Shown here in pieces: positions 41,609 to 51,722 of a DNA stretch of 64,000 nt. The first letter of the stretch is position 1; every line of letters starts with the position of its first letter. The stretch lies in assembly GCA_039545355.1 (NCBI GenBank), contig BCJJ01000008.1, positions 1,475,004 through 1,539,003 on the forward strand. Reading direction: 5' to 3'. This DNA comes from Trichosporon coremiiforme (lineage: Eukaryota; Basidiomycota; Tremellomycetes; Trichosporonales; Trichosporonaceae). The notes under the pieces were generated by a model. That model was not told where the DNA came from. It worked only from the letters and a program-made list of their open reading frames with translations, and did not search any database. The translations under genes and the position numbers were made by a program.

Positions 41609-43825
41609 TCAGGTCCAGCGACCCTGCGGAGGAACAGAACGACGATCAGCTTCGATGAATTGACGGTCGACGCCTGCGCAGAGCCCGTTCCACTCCGGAG
41701 GGAAGACCTCGCCAACGGCGCAAGGCCCATAATCACCGGCAGCTATGCGCGCGCGGAGAACTTCAGGCTGCATGTTGATGAGTCCCTGCTTGCCTGCAGC
41801 CAGGTGCCATCCAATGTGGCAGTGCATTGGCCACACTCCGGGCGTATCGGCTGGAAGTCGGAGGACAACCCACTCTAAACCAGTGAGGGTGATTACGTCG
41901 CGTCTGAGGGGGTTGACCAAGTCGAATCTGGAGGTGTCCAAGTCTTTTGCTTCCTTGATCCCTTCGCCTCGGTCAAGGATGTAGAACGACCGAGAGTGGA
42001 TGTGGAACGGGTGCGCAAGGGTACCGTTGTCCCTGGAGTTGAGGAAAATGTCGACGGCGCCATCGAGAGGGCCATTGAATTCGACGATCCCGGCAGCAGA
42101 GGTGTTTAACTTCCTGTTGAGAGCCGCCTCTCCCAGGGCTGGCTTGTTGGCGTAGTTCAGATACTGAACGTCGTTGACTTTGAAGCCAATGACGTCGAAT
42201 CCCAGCCAGTTCGTGAATAGACCAGCCTGTGTCGCAAACGATGCTGTCTGGAAAGCAGTCTGGGGGACCTGGGGGATGTTGCGAGGGAGCAGTTTGGCAT
42301 TCTCTGCAACGCCAAGGTCACGGCAGGGAGTGTCCGGCCCCGCAAGATTCGGCCATGGCTGATCAACAGGCTCCTTGAGGTTGTCACCAGGGTACTGAAG
42401 AACGAGCTTCTGCTCCTGCGGCGTATTGCTCACCATGCAGTTGGTGGCCAGACGAGAGCGCAGGAAGAACTGGTCACCTGGGGCGTTGGCCGCGCCATTG
42501 ATAATCACGCTGTAGCGTTGGCCGGGGTGCATGGGAATCTCGGTGGCGTCGAAAGGTTGAATGGGTGTGTCGTCAACTTCGATGACAGTAAGTTTATGCT
42601 GGTCGATGGAAATCCGATACATGGCATGGCTGGCTGTGCTGATCAGGCGAATGCGGGTACGATTTTGGGAGACTTGCAAAGTTGCGGGCTGGGTCTGCTC
42701 ACAACGGACGCCCGGATCGTTATTGGGGTTGGCATCTGCGCACACGGACTGGCCAACGCCATTGACCAGGGCTGCATCGGGAGGAGGAACGATTTGGGCC
42801 CCACGGAAGCCCTTATCCGTGATGATGCCCTGAATGATATCGTCAGCCTGGTCTCGCATCCAGTCCGTGATGTATACGATGCGGTCTTCGTCGTAGTCCC
42901 GACCCCTCTGGTATGGCTGGTCGGGGGAGTGGACGATGAGACCACCATGAAGACCATCGGCTTGAGTGTTGCCCTCGTGAGAGTGCCACCAGTAAGTTCC
43001 AGTCTCGTCATCAACATTGAATCGGTAGGTGAAGCTCTCGCCTTCGCGGATAGGGCATTGGCTCGTGCCCGGTACGCCATCCATGAATGGGGTTTTGAGT
43101 TGTCGGAGTCCATGCCAATGAATGGTCTGAGAGCGGTTCAGCTTGTTGTTGACGTGGACTACGATGGTGTCGCCCTTGTTGGCTTCGATGAGGGGCCCAG
43201 GGTAGATACCATTGACCGTACTCATGCGGCGGTGGAATCCATCGGGCGCGCCAGCAGTGTACTCGATGTCCCAAGTGTATTCGCGGGTCTGAGGAGGGGC
43301 ATTGATGTCCCAATCGGCTGCAGGTGTGAAAACCGATGGGTCGGCAGAATTGCTCTTGCTGGGAAGAGGTGGCTGAGGAATGGCGGTGACGATTTGAACG
43401 GCACTACCGGAAGCCGTGAGAATTGTCTTGCTGAAACCACCGGCATCGGCCCCATCAAGGCCGGCCAGACCCCCGGTGCCCCCAATAGCTGATGCGACAA
43501 CGGTTGCCTGAGAACCAGCGGCATTTGCGGGCACAGTAAAGGTTTGCACCAGAGTCTGAGTGATAGGGATGGGGTCGGCGTCTGCAATTCGGGTGGTGGT
43601 GAACACAGCTCCCGGCTGCAGCTGCCCGCCGGTTGCGGCGAAGCCGGTGCCATTTCCAGCCCCATCGACCTCAGGGAGACCGGTAGGGCCGGGGACCCCG
43701 CCGGACGCTACGGCAGAAGAAGATGAGGGAGGAGCGCCTCCATCGTCTTGACGCTTGTCGAGTCTGTTGGGAGTGGCAGTGACCAAGCTGGCCAAGACCA
43801 CAAAGTGGATGAGGGAGAGGATCAT
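41609..43825 (-). CDS. Secreted multicopper oxidase, laccase-like, intronless
   Basis: A single 738-codon exon. Residues 1-18 (MILSLIHFVVLASLVTATP) look like a signal peptide, followed by a KR dibasic site at 24-25. A ~150-residue Gly/Ala/Thr-rich extension precedes the first cupredoxin domain (from about 180). All four copper motifs are present: HWHG at 236-239, WWHSH at 279-283, HPFHIHS in the third domain and HCHIGWH at 668-674. The residue ten after the type 1 Cys (Cys669) is Lys679 where Leu, Met or Phe is usual. Substrate unknown: phenol, pigment or metal oxidation are all possible. Absence of introns and its codon choice differ from all neighbours and suggest acquisition from another fungus or by retroposition. 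A TATA element lies upstream. Confidence 0.93.
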   Translation of the reverse strand: MILSLIHFVVLASLVTATPNRLDKRQDDGGAPPSSSSAVASGGVPGPTGLPEVDGAGNGTGFAATGGQLQPGAVFTTTRIADADPIPITQTLVQTFTVPANAAGSQATVVASAIGGTGGLAGLDGADAGGFSKTILTASGSAVQIVTAIPQPPLPSKSNSADPSVFTPAADWDINAPPQTREYTWDIEYTAGAPDGFHRRMSTVNGIYPGPLIEANKGDTIVVHVNNKLNRSQTIHWHGLRQLKTPFMDGVPGTSQCPIREGESFTYRFNVDDETGTYWWHSHEGNTQADGLHGGLIVHSPDQPYQRGRDYDEDRIVYITDWMRDQADDIIQGIITDKGFRGAQIVPPPDAALVNGVGQSVCADANPNNDPGVRCEQTQPATLQVSQNRTRIRLISTASHAMYRISIDQHKLTVIEVDDTPIQPFDATEIPMHPGQRYSVIINGAANAPGDQFFLRSRLATNCMVSNTPQEQKLVLQYPGDNLKEPVDQPWPNLAGPDTPCRDLGVAENAKLLPRNIPQVPQTAFQTASFATQAGLFTNWLGFDVIGFKVNDVQYLNYANKPALGEAALNRKLNTSAAGIVEFNGPLDGAVDIFLNSRDNGTLAHPFHIHSRSFYILDRGEGIKEAKDLDTSRFDLVNPLRRDVITLTGLEWVVLRLPADTPGVWPMHCHIGWHLAAGKQGLINMQPEVLRARIAAGDYGPCAVGEVFPPEWNGLCAGVDRQFIEADRRSVPPQGRWT

Positions 43826-43896
43826 CGTCCGTCGTTAGGAGAGCTGAGATTCGAGATCCTTGTCGCTGCGTCTGTCAAAGTGCCGCAAATGCCTCT

Positions 43897-43905
43897 CTTA
43901 TATAT
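43897..43905 (-). promoter_or_regulatory. TATA box of the multicopper oxidase gene
   Basis: The minus strand reads ATATATAAG about 72-80 nt upstream of the ATG at 43825. Such a strong TATA element is typical of regulated, stress-inducible fungal genes. Confidence 0.5.
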
Positions 43906-44146
43906 CGTGCGAGTCGTCGGCAACGACGACGATGTCTCGAGCCATCTTGAGCCATTATCTTCGCGATCCCGATAACAGCAAGCCAAGTCGGCGTCGCTCT
44001 CAGCCCTGTGTCTGTGAACTCTATTCTCATCGCCTTCACGCCTAGATTCCCGCGTCGAGGTTGTGCTCGAGGATGGCATTGAAGCCGAGATTGCGAGGTG
44101 GTCAACGGTTCGCGATACATAAACAATGCCCGTACGTGCACGTCGT

Positions 44147-44188
44147 CCGGAAGCGACCAACCGGAAGCGATCAACCGGAAGCGATCGA
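44147..44188. repeat. 14-bp tandem repeat, three copies
   Basis: Units are CCGGAAGCGACCAA, CCGGAAGCGATCAA and CCGGAAGCGATCGA in direct succession, about 320-360 nt upstream of the oxidase ATG. The array could be a cluster of binding sites (GGAAGCGA core), or simple slippage. Confidence 0.7.
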
Positions 44189-44304
44189 CCGCCAGAGTGG
44201 GTGCCTTTTGTGGATGAATCACGTTTGGGATGCCTCTCTCATCGGGACGTCGCAGATAGCTTGGCCACATGACCTACGTTGAAGCTGTGCCGAGCGAAAC
44301 AAGG

Positions 44305-44325
44305 TTTGCGAGTGCAGCGAGCTCG
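44305..44325. repeat. Degenerate copy of the 21-bp palindrome
   Basis: TTTGCGAGTGCAGCGAGCTCG matches the reverse complement of the 14201-14221 copy at about 16-17 of 21 positions. Weak; could be chance. Confidence 0.3.
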
Positions 44326-46140
44326 TGAACGGCGGTCCCTGGACGCGTCTTGCTGTGAGATCCGGCGAACCCGGCTAAAGTTCAGAGCTCCAGCTCTCAG
44401 CTGGACAGGACCTGGGCAGTAACAACGGTATGAGGAAATCAAACGGGAAAGGGGCAATTGTATTGGGTAGGCACGCTTGACTCAGGCCGGTGCCTTGTGG
44501 CTCGGCTCTCACAGGAATGAAACAGAGGTCGTTGCCACCACCGATATCCGACATGAGCGAGATCACCTAATGATGAATGAACGGCGCAGGGAGCAGAGCC
44601 AGATCGGTGGTAGGTAGGCTCTCGACATCGGCGGGACAGAGCTGTACACTGTCGAGGGGAAAGAGTGGGTCCAGGTGCTCTCTGATCCGTATTCCGCAGG
44701 CGCCGGGCATACACTCCTCGCCCACGCCGAGGTCCTTACTAGTAACGAGCGGTCAGTGGAGAGCCTAACAGACCCAGAGCTGTGGTCAAAGGGTGTATCA
44801 TATTCTTGAATGGAGCCCATCTGCGCTACCAAAGCTGAGGTTGATCCGGGCTCATCACAGATTGGCCGGTCAGACATTGAAGGCACACGAGCAACGGTCA
44901 TGGCAGCGCAGACCTTGCTTCAGGCTCCCTCCCCACTTCATTGCTCCCGATCTGACAGATCCGTAGTAACACACCTCACATCGTCTTGGTAAGACACTTA
45001 CAAGGCGTTGCGGCGAGCCAATCACACAGCGTGAGATGGGCACAGCTGGCACAGACTGGCACGTCTCCTGAAGTGAGGAAGGGAGACACGAGCGGCAGGT
45101 GTCTGGGGAAGACAGGGAACTTGCAAACGTCTGAGAACGAATGGCCACGGGAAGATTGGCGTCCTACTGCAATTTCTGTGTGAGATTTGTGTTGGTTCGG
45201 ATTCCAGAGAGCCTTCGAAACAAGTTGAATGGGCTAATTGAACTTTCCATGCCGTCTCACACAGGATGGAATGCCTGACCCGGGTTCTTGGACCGAGGAT
45301 GTGTAAAACGAAACGATACCTGTCCCCGGCATCCAGCTTGCGCAAGCGCTCACGTGCAGGTTGCCCGAAGAGTCGCTTGTCGCACACGAGCCGAGACGCA
45401 AGCGGACGGGAGGAGCGATGCCGCAAGTCGACGGCGACGCGGTGGTCAATTTCAGGTCCATGCCGGACTCGGGATGCCCCAGAAGTGCGTACGCCTATCC
45501 CCGGCCCAGGTCGTGGGTGCCTTGACCACTGCCGGGGACGACTCGGCTGCGCCTCCATAAACCGGTGTGCCGGGTCCTCGTCGTACCTTGGGAACTGGCG
45601 TGATTGTGGACGCCCGCTGCACAGATGTGGCCGGATGCAGGTCCCAATTTGCTGAGTCGAGGATGATTAGGACGATGGGGTTTCGGGTCCTGTTCTTGGT
45701 CTCGAAACGCATTGGGGTTTGGTTCGAGAGTCGGCCTGACTAACGGCATCCCGAGAGTCGGCAAGCTCGCTGTTACGATCACCTGAGCAAGTCGAGTGAG
45801 TGAGCACGGTGAGGATGAGTCGGACGCGACCTTCCGGCGCACCGGCTTTCAGGCTCCACTCAGGTTCAGCTTACGAGAACAGCGAGCACCGGATGGTCCG
45901 CAGTACCTCTCCCGGAGCAGTGCGTCTGCCGAACCTTAACGCACAACTGCGATCCAGCAGTCGGTCTCGCGTCGGGCGCATTCTTGATGGGAAACAAGTG
46001 GTCAACAAATACAACACAGCGTCGTACATAGCCTACTGCACTTCAGTGAAATCCCGCCTTCGATCGATCCCCCGCTGGGACGTCGCAGCCCCTCCATCAA
46101 ACAGAGCGCCACCTGGGAAGCTGTTAGCGCCGCTCCCTGC

Positions 46141-46170
46141 AGTGTATCCAAGTGTATCCAAGTGTATCCA
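46141..46170. repeat. 10-bp tandem repeat, three perfect copies
   Basis: The unit AGTGTATCCA is repeated exactly three times, about 170 nt beyond the HP1 stop codon. GATATAGTG and GGATATAGT repeats follow near 46268-46288. Confidence 0.75.
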
Positions 46171-46336
46171 AGGCGACTGGGAACGTCCAGCGTCCGGTAT
46201 CGCGCGGGATCCGCGCTCTAGGAATAGCAGCCCTAGCAGCTCTGAGCCTCGGATCCGCCGGATAGCCGGATATAGTGGATATAGTGGGATCCCGCGACCA
46301 AAGTCGGAACGGCATCTGGGAATCTGTGCATGACAC

Positions 46337-48148
46337 TCACTTGAGGTGGGACTCGTAGAACTTGATCATCTTCTGGGGGCAGCGTTCGTTGGCGAGCTCG
46401 CTCAACACCGCTGACTTTTCTCCAGACACCCTGTATGTCAGCACACCATGTAAGCCGTATTTTTAGACACTCGGAGCCGGCCAAGTCTGTGAAGGAGGCG
46501 GCGAGGAGGCGCAAGGAGCGAGCCTGAGCGAGATTGGGCATACGGAGAAGGCACCCGGGGCTGCCCTGCCTGCAACAGCTGCCGAGCACCAAGCGCGCGC
46601 GCACAAGCCACTTTCCACGATCCCTACGGGGAGGGCAATTGATGACCGGGCGGTAAGCGGACCTGACTCAAGAGATTGAGTTGCAGACCACTGCTTTGTT
46701 CCTCGCGGTCAGTCGACGTTGCTCTCCGGCGACCAACACACCCGGACGTCCACAACGGGAAACAGGCCGACTGATACATCACGTAACACGGCGCGGTCTC
46801 CGTGCCCAATCTCCGTTACAAGTGGGCAGCAAGATGTCAGACGGACACCCGACGTGACGAGGACGGACACGCGGCCGTCCTGGACATCACTGCAACGAGT
46901 CTGAGCCGGGGACTGCGCAAGCATCGTGTGCGGCCCAGGCGTCGCGACAGCGTACGGGCAGGCAAGGCTGTGCGGAGAACAGCCTCACGAGACGATCAGC
47001 CTGCCCTTGTGGCAACGGCAATGGCGAAATGTTGCCACCCTCGAGACCGACATCGCCACTTGACCAGTGCAGTGTCGCAAGTGCGAGGTCCAGACGCCAG
47101 CTGGTACACTCTCCAACGGCAACACCCAGCTGCCACCTGAATCACAATCTGTCACTCGTGAAGTCTCCACCAAGTGAGGCCCGACGTCGAAAAAGAAGTC
47201 CCTCCCTCCCAGACGCAATCTACCCTCCCCATTCTTCCTATCACTCCCCCGCCACCCAGCCAGTAATCCGTCCACTCACATGGTAAGATAGACAATGAGC
47301 GAGTTCTCCGAGTTGCGCTCGACCGTGTCGATGCTCTCGACGACCTTCTCCCAGTCCTTGACGTCGCGGTACCGGCCGATGCTGTCAGTGTAGATCTGCT
47401 CGGAGTCGATGTAGGCCCCGTCCTCGCTCTCGGAGGGCGAGTCTTGCCGCACAGCAGCCTGGGACGCGCGGGAGGCGCGCGTCTGCTTCGGCGTCGGCGC
47501 AGCCGCCGTCGACGCCTTCGAGGGGCGTCCGCGCTTCTTCACGGCCGAGTCATCCCGTTTCGCCTTCGACTCCGGGTGCTCGTCGAAGTACGCGTCGATC
47601 AGCTCCTGAGCGTGTCCACTGAATGTTAGCTGGGGCAGTGTATGGAAAGCTGGTAGTGCAGCCGCACGCACACATTCTCCTTCGGTTCCCACGTGTTGTG
47701 TTCGCTCCCGTAGCCCTTCCAAGCGACCAGGTCTGGGGTTAGCCACGGATCAGCACCATCCGCTCACAGTACTCCTTCCCTTGCTGTGGTTGTCAGCTTA
47801 GCCCTTCCTGCCCGATCTCGCAGCCGCTAGCCATCCTTTCCGCTACCCTGCTGCAATCATGACGCCGACCTGGTGTTGGACGCGCCGACATGACCGACGC
47901 GTCTCGGCGTTGCATCATGGCACCGCATATCCTGCATCCAACTCCAAACATCCGTAGCCAGTCCCAACTGTTAGAGTAACTCATATAAACAGGTTGGACT
48001 GGCCCCGCACGCTGCCTGCATGAATGTTCCTCCGCACCGAACTCACCTCCCACTTGAAGCCGGTAATGCTCTCGACCTCGTATTCCTCTTCGTCGCCGTC
48101 GTCGCTGCCGTCGACATCGATGATGTCTTCGTCCTTGTCGCGCGACAT
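46337..48148 (-). CDS. HP1: HP1-type heterochromatin protein (chromo and chromoshadow domains)
   Basis: Five exons (48047-48148, 47768-47783, 47672-47732, 47280-47618, 46337-46430) join to 203 residues. An acidic N-terminus (MSRDKDEDIIDVDGSDDGDE) leads to the chromodomain at about 22-72: EYEVESITGFKWE, then KEYYLVAWKGYG, HNTWEPKENV and AQELIDAYF, with the aromatic cage positions Y, W and Y/F in place. A basic hinge (KKRGRPSKAS) precedes the chromoshadow domain (about 135-203), which ends ERCPQKMIKFYESHLK. By family it would bind H3K9-methylated nucleosomes and dimerise. Exon 2 is 16 nt. Introns are 263, 35, 53 and 849 nt, and the last splits the chromoshadow domain. A GTGAGT overlaps the stop codon, so a further exon is conceivable. 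Confidence 0.88.
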
Positions 48149-48399
48149 TGCTGGGGATGCTGGGCTGAATTCCTCTTTTGGTCGATGCGGAGAGATCGGG
48201 AGGTGAGCTCATCGTTCTCGTGTTGATCTGCGACTGACGCCGTTGAGGCCGAGATATGAGTTTGCTCCCGCTCCGCACTTCACTCCCACTCCGGGTGTCT
48301 CGTGGCATCAATGAACTCCCGGGGCTGGTGTCCATCCATTGTTTGTACATTGTTTGTGTGTATGGCAACGGATCGAATGCATATGCAGCTGTCTATGGA

Positions 48400-51300
48400 C
48401 TAAATAACACCCTCGCCACCCTTCCTCGAACCCTTTTTGTACGGGTTCACGTCCGGGTCGCCGATCGGACCCTTCTGGCTCCGCGTCACTCTCCGGGGTG
48501 TGTCTGCCGCCGGAACAGGCGCAGGGGCCTGTCTCACGCCACCGGACCGAATGGCCGGTGGAGGCGGCGGCGGCAAGAGGTCGGCAGAGGTCCACTGCGC
48601 ACTGTTGGGATGCGGGAGGAACGGGGCCGGCTCGCGCGCAGGAACAGGAGCAGGGGCAGGGGTAGGGGCGAACGATGACGGCGCCGGCGACTGCGGGGGC
48701 GGTGACAGCGGTGCCTTGGCGGCAACGGGCGAGTGGCTGGGCGCCGGAACCGGAGGCGACTGAGGCGAAGCCAGCGGAGGCGATGCGACGTGCACTGACG
48801 GGCTCGTCGGTGGCGACAGGTTGACGTTTTGCAGCTGAGACGAGAGACTGACGTTAGCTGACGCAAAAAGGTTGAAGAAGCTCACCCAACGTCCACCCTG
48901 CGAGCGTTCAGGAACTGGGAGCATGCCTCCTTGAAGCCGTGCAGCATGTCAGCGAGCGAGTTGTAGAACTTGATGCCCTCCTCGGCGTTGTCGACAATCT
49001 CGCGCCACTTCCAATACGCAACGTCCATGTCCTGGAGTCGCCGCTCACGCTCCTTGACGCGCGGGTCCTCCTTCCGCTCCGAGAGGAAGGCATCGTTCTG
49101 CTGCCGGATCTGCTCCAGCAGCTGCTCCTGCGACGACGTCTCGTCCAACATGGAATCACGCAGCCTGTCGTACTTGGAGAGCGACTCCTCGAAGATGCCC
49201 TCGAACCACTCGGGCTTGACGTCGCCCGAACCTCCGTGGGCAAGCTTCGACGCCTCCTGCAGGACCTGCGGCCGAACATCATCATGCTCAGCAATCTGTC
49301 GCGCCTCAGATACGAGAGCAGCGCGGTGGGCGATGTGGTCGTCTAGGTCCTCGAGCGAAGCTCGAAGCGGCCTGACCGAGGCGGGGAGTGCAGAGAATCC
49401 GGCGCCCGTCGAGGTAGTCGAAGGGACGTGATCAGAAATGATGTCCTGAATGTCAGTTCTCGCCACAGAGTGCAAACTCACCTCTCCGCCCGAGAGAATC
49501 TCGATCATGTTTCGCCACTCCTCCCACTTTGAGCGGACAGTGGCATCACTCTGCGCAGCCTGCTTCAGCGTGCCATCATATTGGCCCGCCATCTGGATCA
49601 GGCGAGCATTGGCAACATGCGACGGGGGCCGGGTCTCCGCAACATGCGGCTGGCGCTCGACGAGTTGCTCGGTCTCGTGCGCCTCCTGGTCGAGAATATC
49701 CATCGCCTGCTGTTAGCTAAGGATCGCCGAGGGGCAGCTCACATCTGACAAAATCTTGGCGTTCGACTTGGACAGCCGGTTGACGTCCATGAGGAGACTG
49801 CGGATCTTGTCCGCACCGCCGGCGGCGTCGACCTCCTCTGCCTTCTTGAGCAGGGACGGAGGAAGGCCGACGGGACGCTCCAGGGCCTGCAGCGAGCCGG
49901 GAAGGTTGAGAGACTGCAGAGTGCTGTTTGGTCAGCTTGCCTACGAGCGCGATGTACCAACCTCGCAGCGATACCGTCGAGCTCCTCGCGCTTACCGTCC
50001 ATGTCGCGAATGAGTGTGTCCTTGCGGTCGTCGTAGATGCCTGATGTTAGCTTGACCGACGCAACTCGTGAATCTCTCACTCAGTGCAAGGTGAACGCCG
50101 TACGGCACGAGTCCCGAGAAGAGCGGCGCCGAACCCGATCCGCCGCTCATGAGCCACGCGATCGGCTCAGCGACCTCGGTGGGTGTCTGAAGCTTGACCA
50201 TGCCAACGCCGTTGATGGGCGGGAGCTGCGCCGACGTAGGTACAGCCTGGCAGTAGATCATGAGGTTGTCGCGGTCGGCGCTCTCAAGCGTCGACTTGAC
50301 GACACCCTGAAGCTGCTTCAGGTCCGACATGACGTTGTCGCTGACACCCTTGCGGCCCGCGTCAAGACCCTTCTTCGCCAGCGTCTCCGCCACGCGGAGG
50401 CGGCCAATCTCCTCGCCATACTTTGCCTTCTCGTTGTCATCTCGGCTCAGGCGGTACTGCGCCGCAGCCTCGAAGTGGCACTGCTTCACCGTGATGTGGT
50501 TGATCCACGACTGACGTTAGCTGAAACAGACGCGGCCTAGCTTACCTGAGGAAGGTAGGATGCACACGGGAAGTCAAGGCCATTGGCAGCAGCCAGAGCA
50601 GACTTGTAGTAGTCCGAAACCTGCACTGTCAGCTGGACGTCCAAATCCTACAAGCTCACCTTCATGGAGAGCTTAGCAATCAGTCCATTCTTATACGTTC
50701 CCTCTGCTTGTCAGTTCAACCATCGGACCTGGGTGACTCACGCAGTACCGCCTGCTGCCAGTAGCACTCCTGCGCCTGCGCGAGCACAAATTCGCGCATG
50801 GCGGTAAGGAACGACTCGCTCATATCATATCCCGCAGCCTGAGGGGAGGCGAGTTCTCCCTTGAGCGTCGGGAGAATGTTGGTCAGGATGTGGTTCAGGA
50901 TACCTGCCGCAGTCTGTGGTCAGCTAATCCCGACTACCTAGCTGGACATACAGTGAGATATCCGAGAGCCCGCTTGATGCTCTCAGCCTCGGCGCGGCGC
51001 TCAAACGCAGCTAGCGAGGCATAGATGGCGGCGGCGTTGAAGAGCACGCTCGCCCGCTCGTACGTCAGCGACGGGAGCGAGATTGGCGCGTCCGGCGTAA
51101 GACTGTACGGCGGCGGGAACGGGAGCGAGTACGTGAACTGCTGCCCGATGTCAGAGGGGAACTTGGTCGCGGCGAACGCGAGCTGCGCGTGATATCTGGG
51201 GTCAACTTCTCCCGCAACTGTGATTAAGCTGCGACTAGCAATTGCGCCGCTACGTCTGAAAAGCTCACTTCATGAGACCCCGCGCAACCTCGGGATGCGC

Positions 51301-51539
51301 CTCGCTCTTCGGCTCAACCCATTCCTTGCGCATACCGACGAGAGAGCCGACATCCCGTTTGAACGCCTCAGGGTGCGCGTCGCGGAAGTGCGACGAGATG
51401 TAGTTGAGCAGGTGCTGGCTGAGCTCCGGCAGCGGCGTCGCCTGTTTGCTCGGAATTGGCAAGAAGTTTGTCGCCTAATCGTTAACCGCACGCTCTGATC
51501 CCCCCTCTCTCTCCCTCCCTCTTTGAATTGACTTACCAT
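48400..51539 (-). CDS. RIM20: pH-response BRO1-domain scaffold Rim20/PalA
   Basis: Twelve exons (51537-51539, 51269-51474, 50952-51195, 50742-50913, 50660-50703, 50546-50620, 50081-50510, 49962-50040, 49743-49923, 49482-49706, 48886-49445, 48400-48847) give 888 residues. The first coding exon is just the ATG. The BRO1 domain (1-390) starts ATNFLPIPSKQATPL and has KFPSDIGQQFTYSLPF and YKNGLIAKLSMK. The V-domain-like coiled region covers ~395-735, and the C-terminal ~150 residues are Pro/Ala-rich with possible SH3 or ESCRT ligands. The KFPSDIG segment and HPEAFKRDV favour PalA over Bro1. The family links ESCRT-III to processing of the PacC/Rim101 factor under alkaline conditions. The 36-nt intron at 49446-49481 is in frame and stop-free. 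Confidence 0.92.
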
Positions 51540-51722
51540 GAGTGTAACAAGAATTAGCTGTTGGAAAGAAGGAGGAAGAAGGACCTGTCAACATAAGAGT
51601 CAGTCAGCTGGGGCCCAGGGTGCTGGTGCGATGATGCAACCGTGCGGACACTCGTTCATCTCCGCAGTCCACCGAACTTCGTCAACAACACCAACCTATC
51701 TTCTCATTTCTCTCCAAACGAC
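51540..51722. promoter_or_regulatory. Divergent promoter, RIM20 and NUR1
   Basis: Only 183 nt separate the two divergent ATGs, so the core promoters must overlap or share elements. Confidence 0.45.

Larger units (their letters stand above)
43826..46336. other. 2.5 kb region with no supportable gene
   Basis: Contains the oxidase promoter and two short tandem repeats. Several short frames look protein-like for 40-60 codons, for example 44620-44810 on the plus strand (ELYTVEGKEWVQVLSDPYSA), but they have no start and are broken by stops. They might be decayed gene fragments or chance frames of GC-rich DNA. The interval next to the HP1 stop codon may be its 3' untranslated region. Confidence 0.4.

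Noticed and set aside
42518..43492. 324-codon open frame antisense to the multicopper oxidase
   Set aside because: The sense frame has all copper motifs; the antisense protein has no recognisable features.
44290..44810. Apparent exons with plausible splice sites (VNGGPWTRLA, LDRTWAVTT, GALWLGSHRNET, ELYTVEGKEW)
   Set aside because: The chain needs a 31-nt intron, hits a stop before the last segment, and matches no family I know; possibly a decayed gene, but not supportable.
45022..45558. 178-codon minus-strand frame and an overlapping Cys-containing frame at 45234-45461
   Set aside because: No signal peptide, start context or domain; composition fits random open frames.
46124..46336. Possible extra HP1 exon after a GTGAGT overlapping the stop codon
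   Set aside because: The continued frame runs into tandem-repeat DNA and does not resemble an HP1 tail; the stop after SHLK fits the family length.
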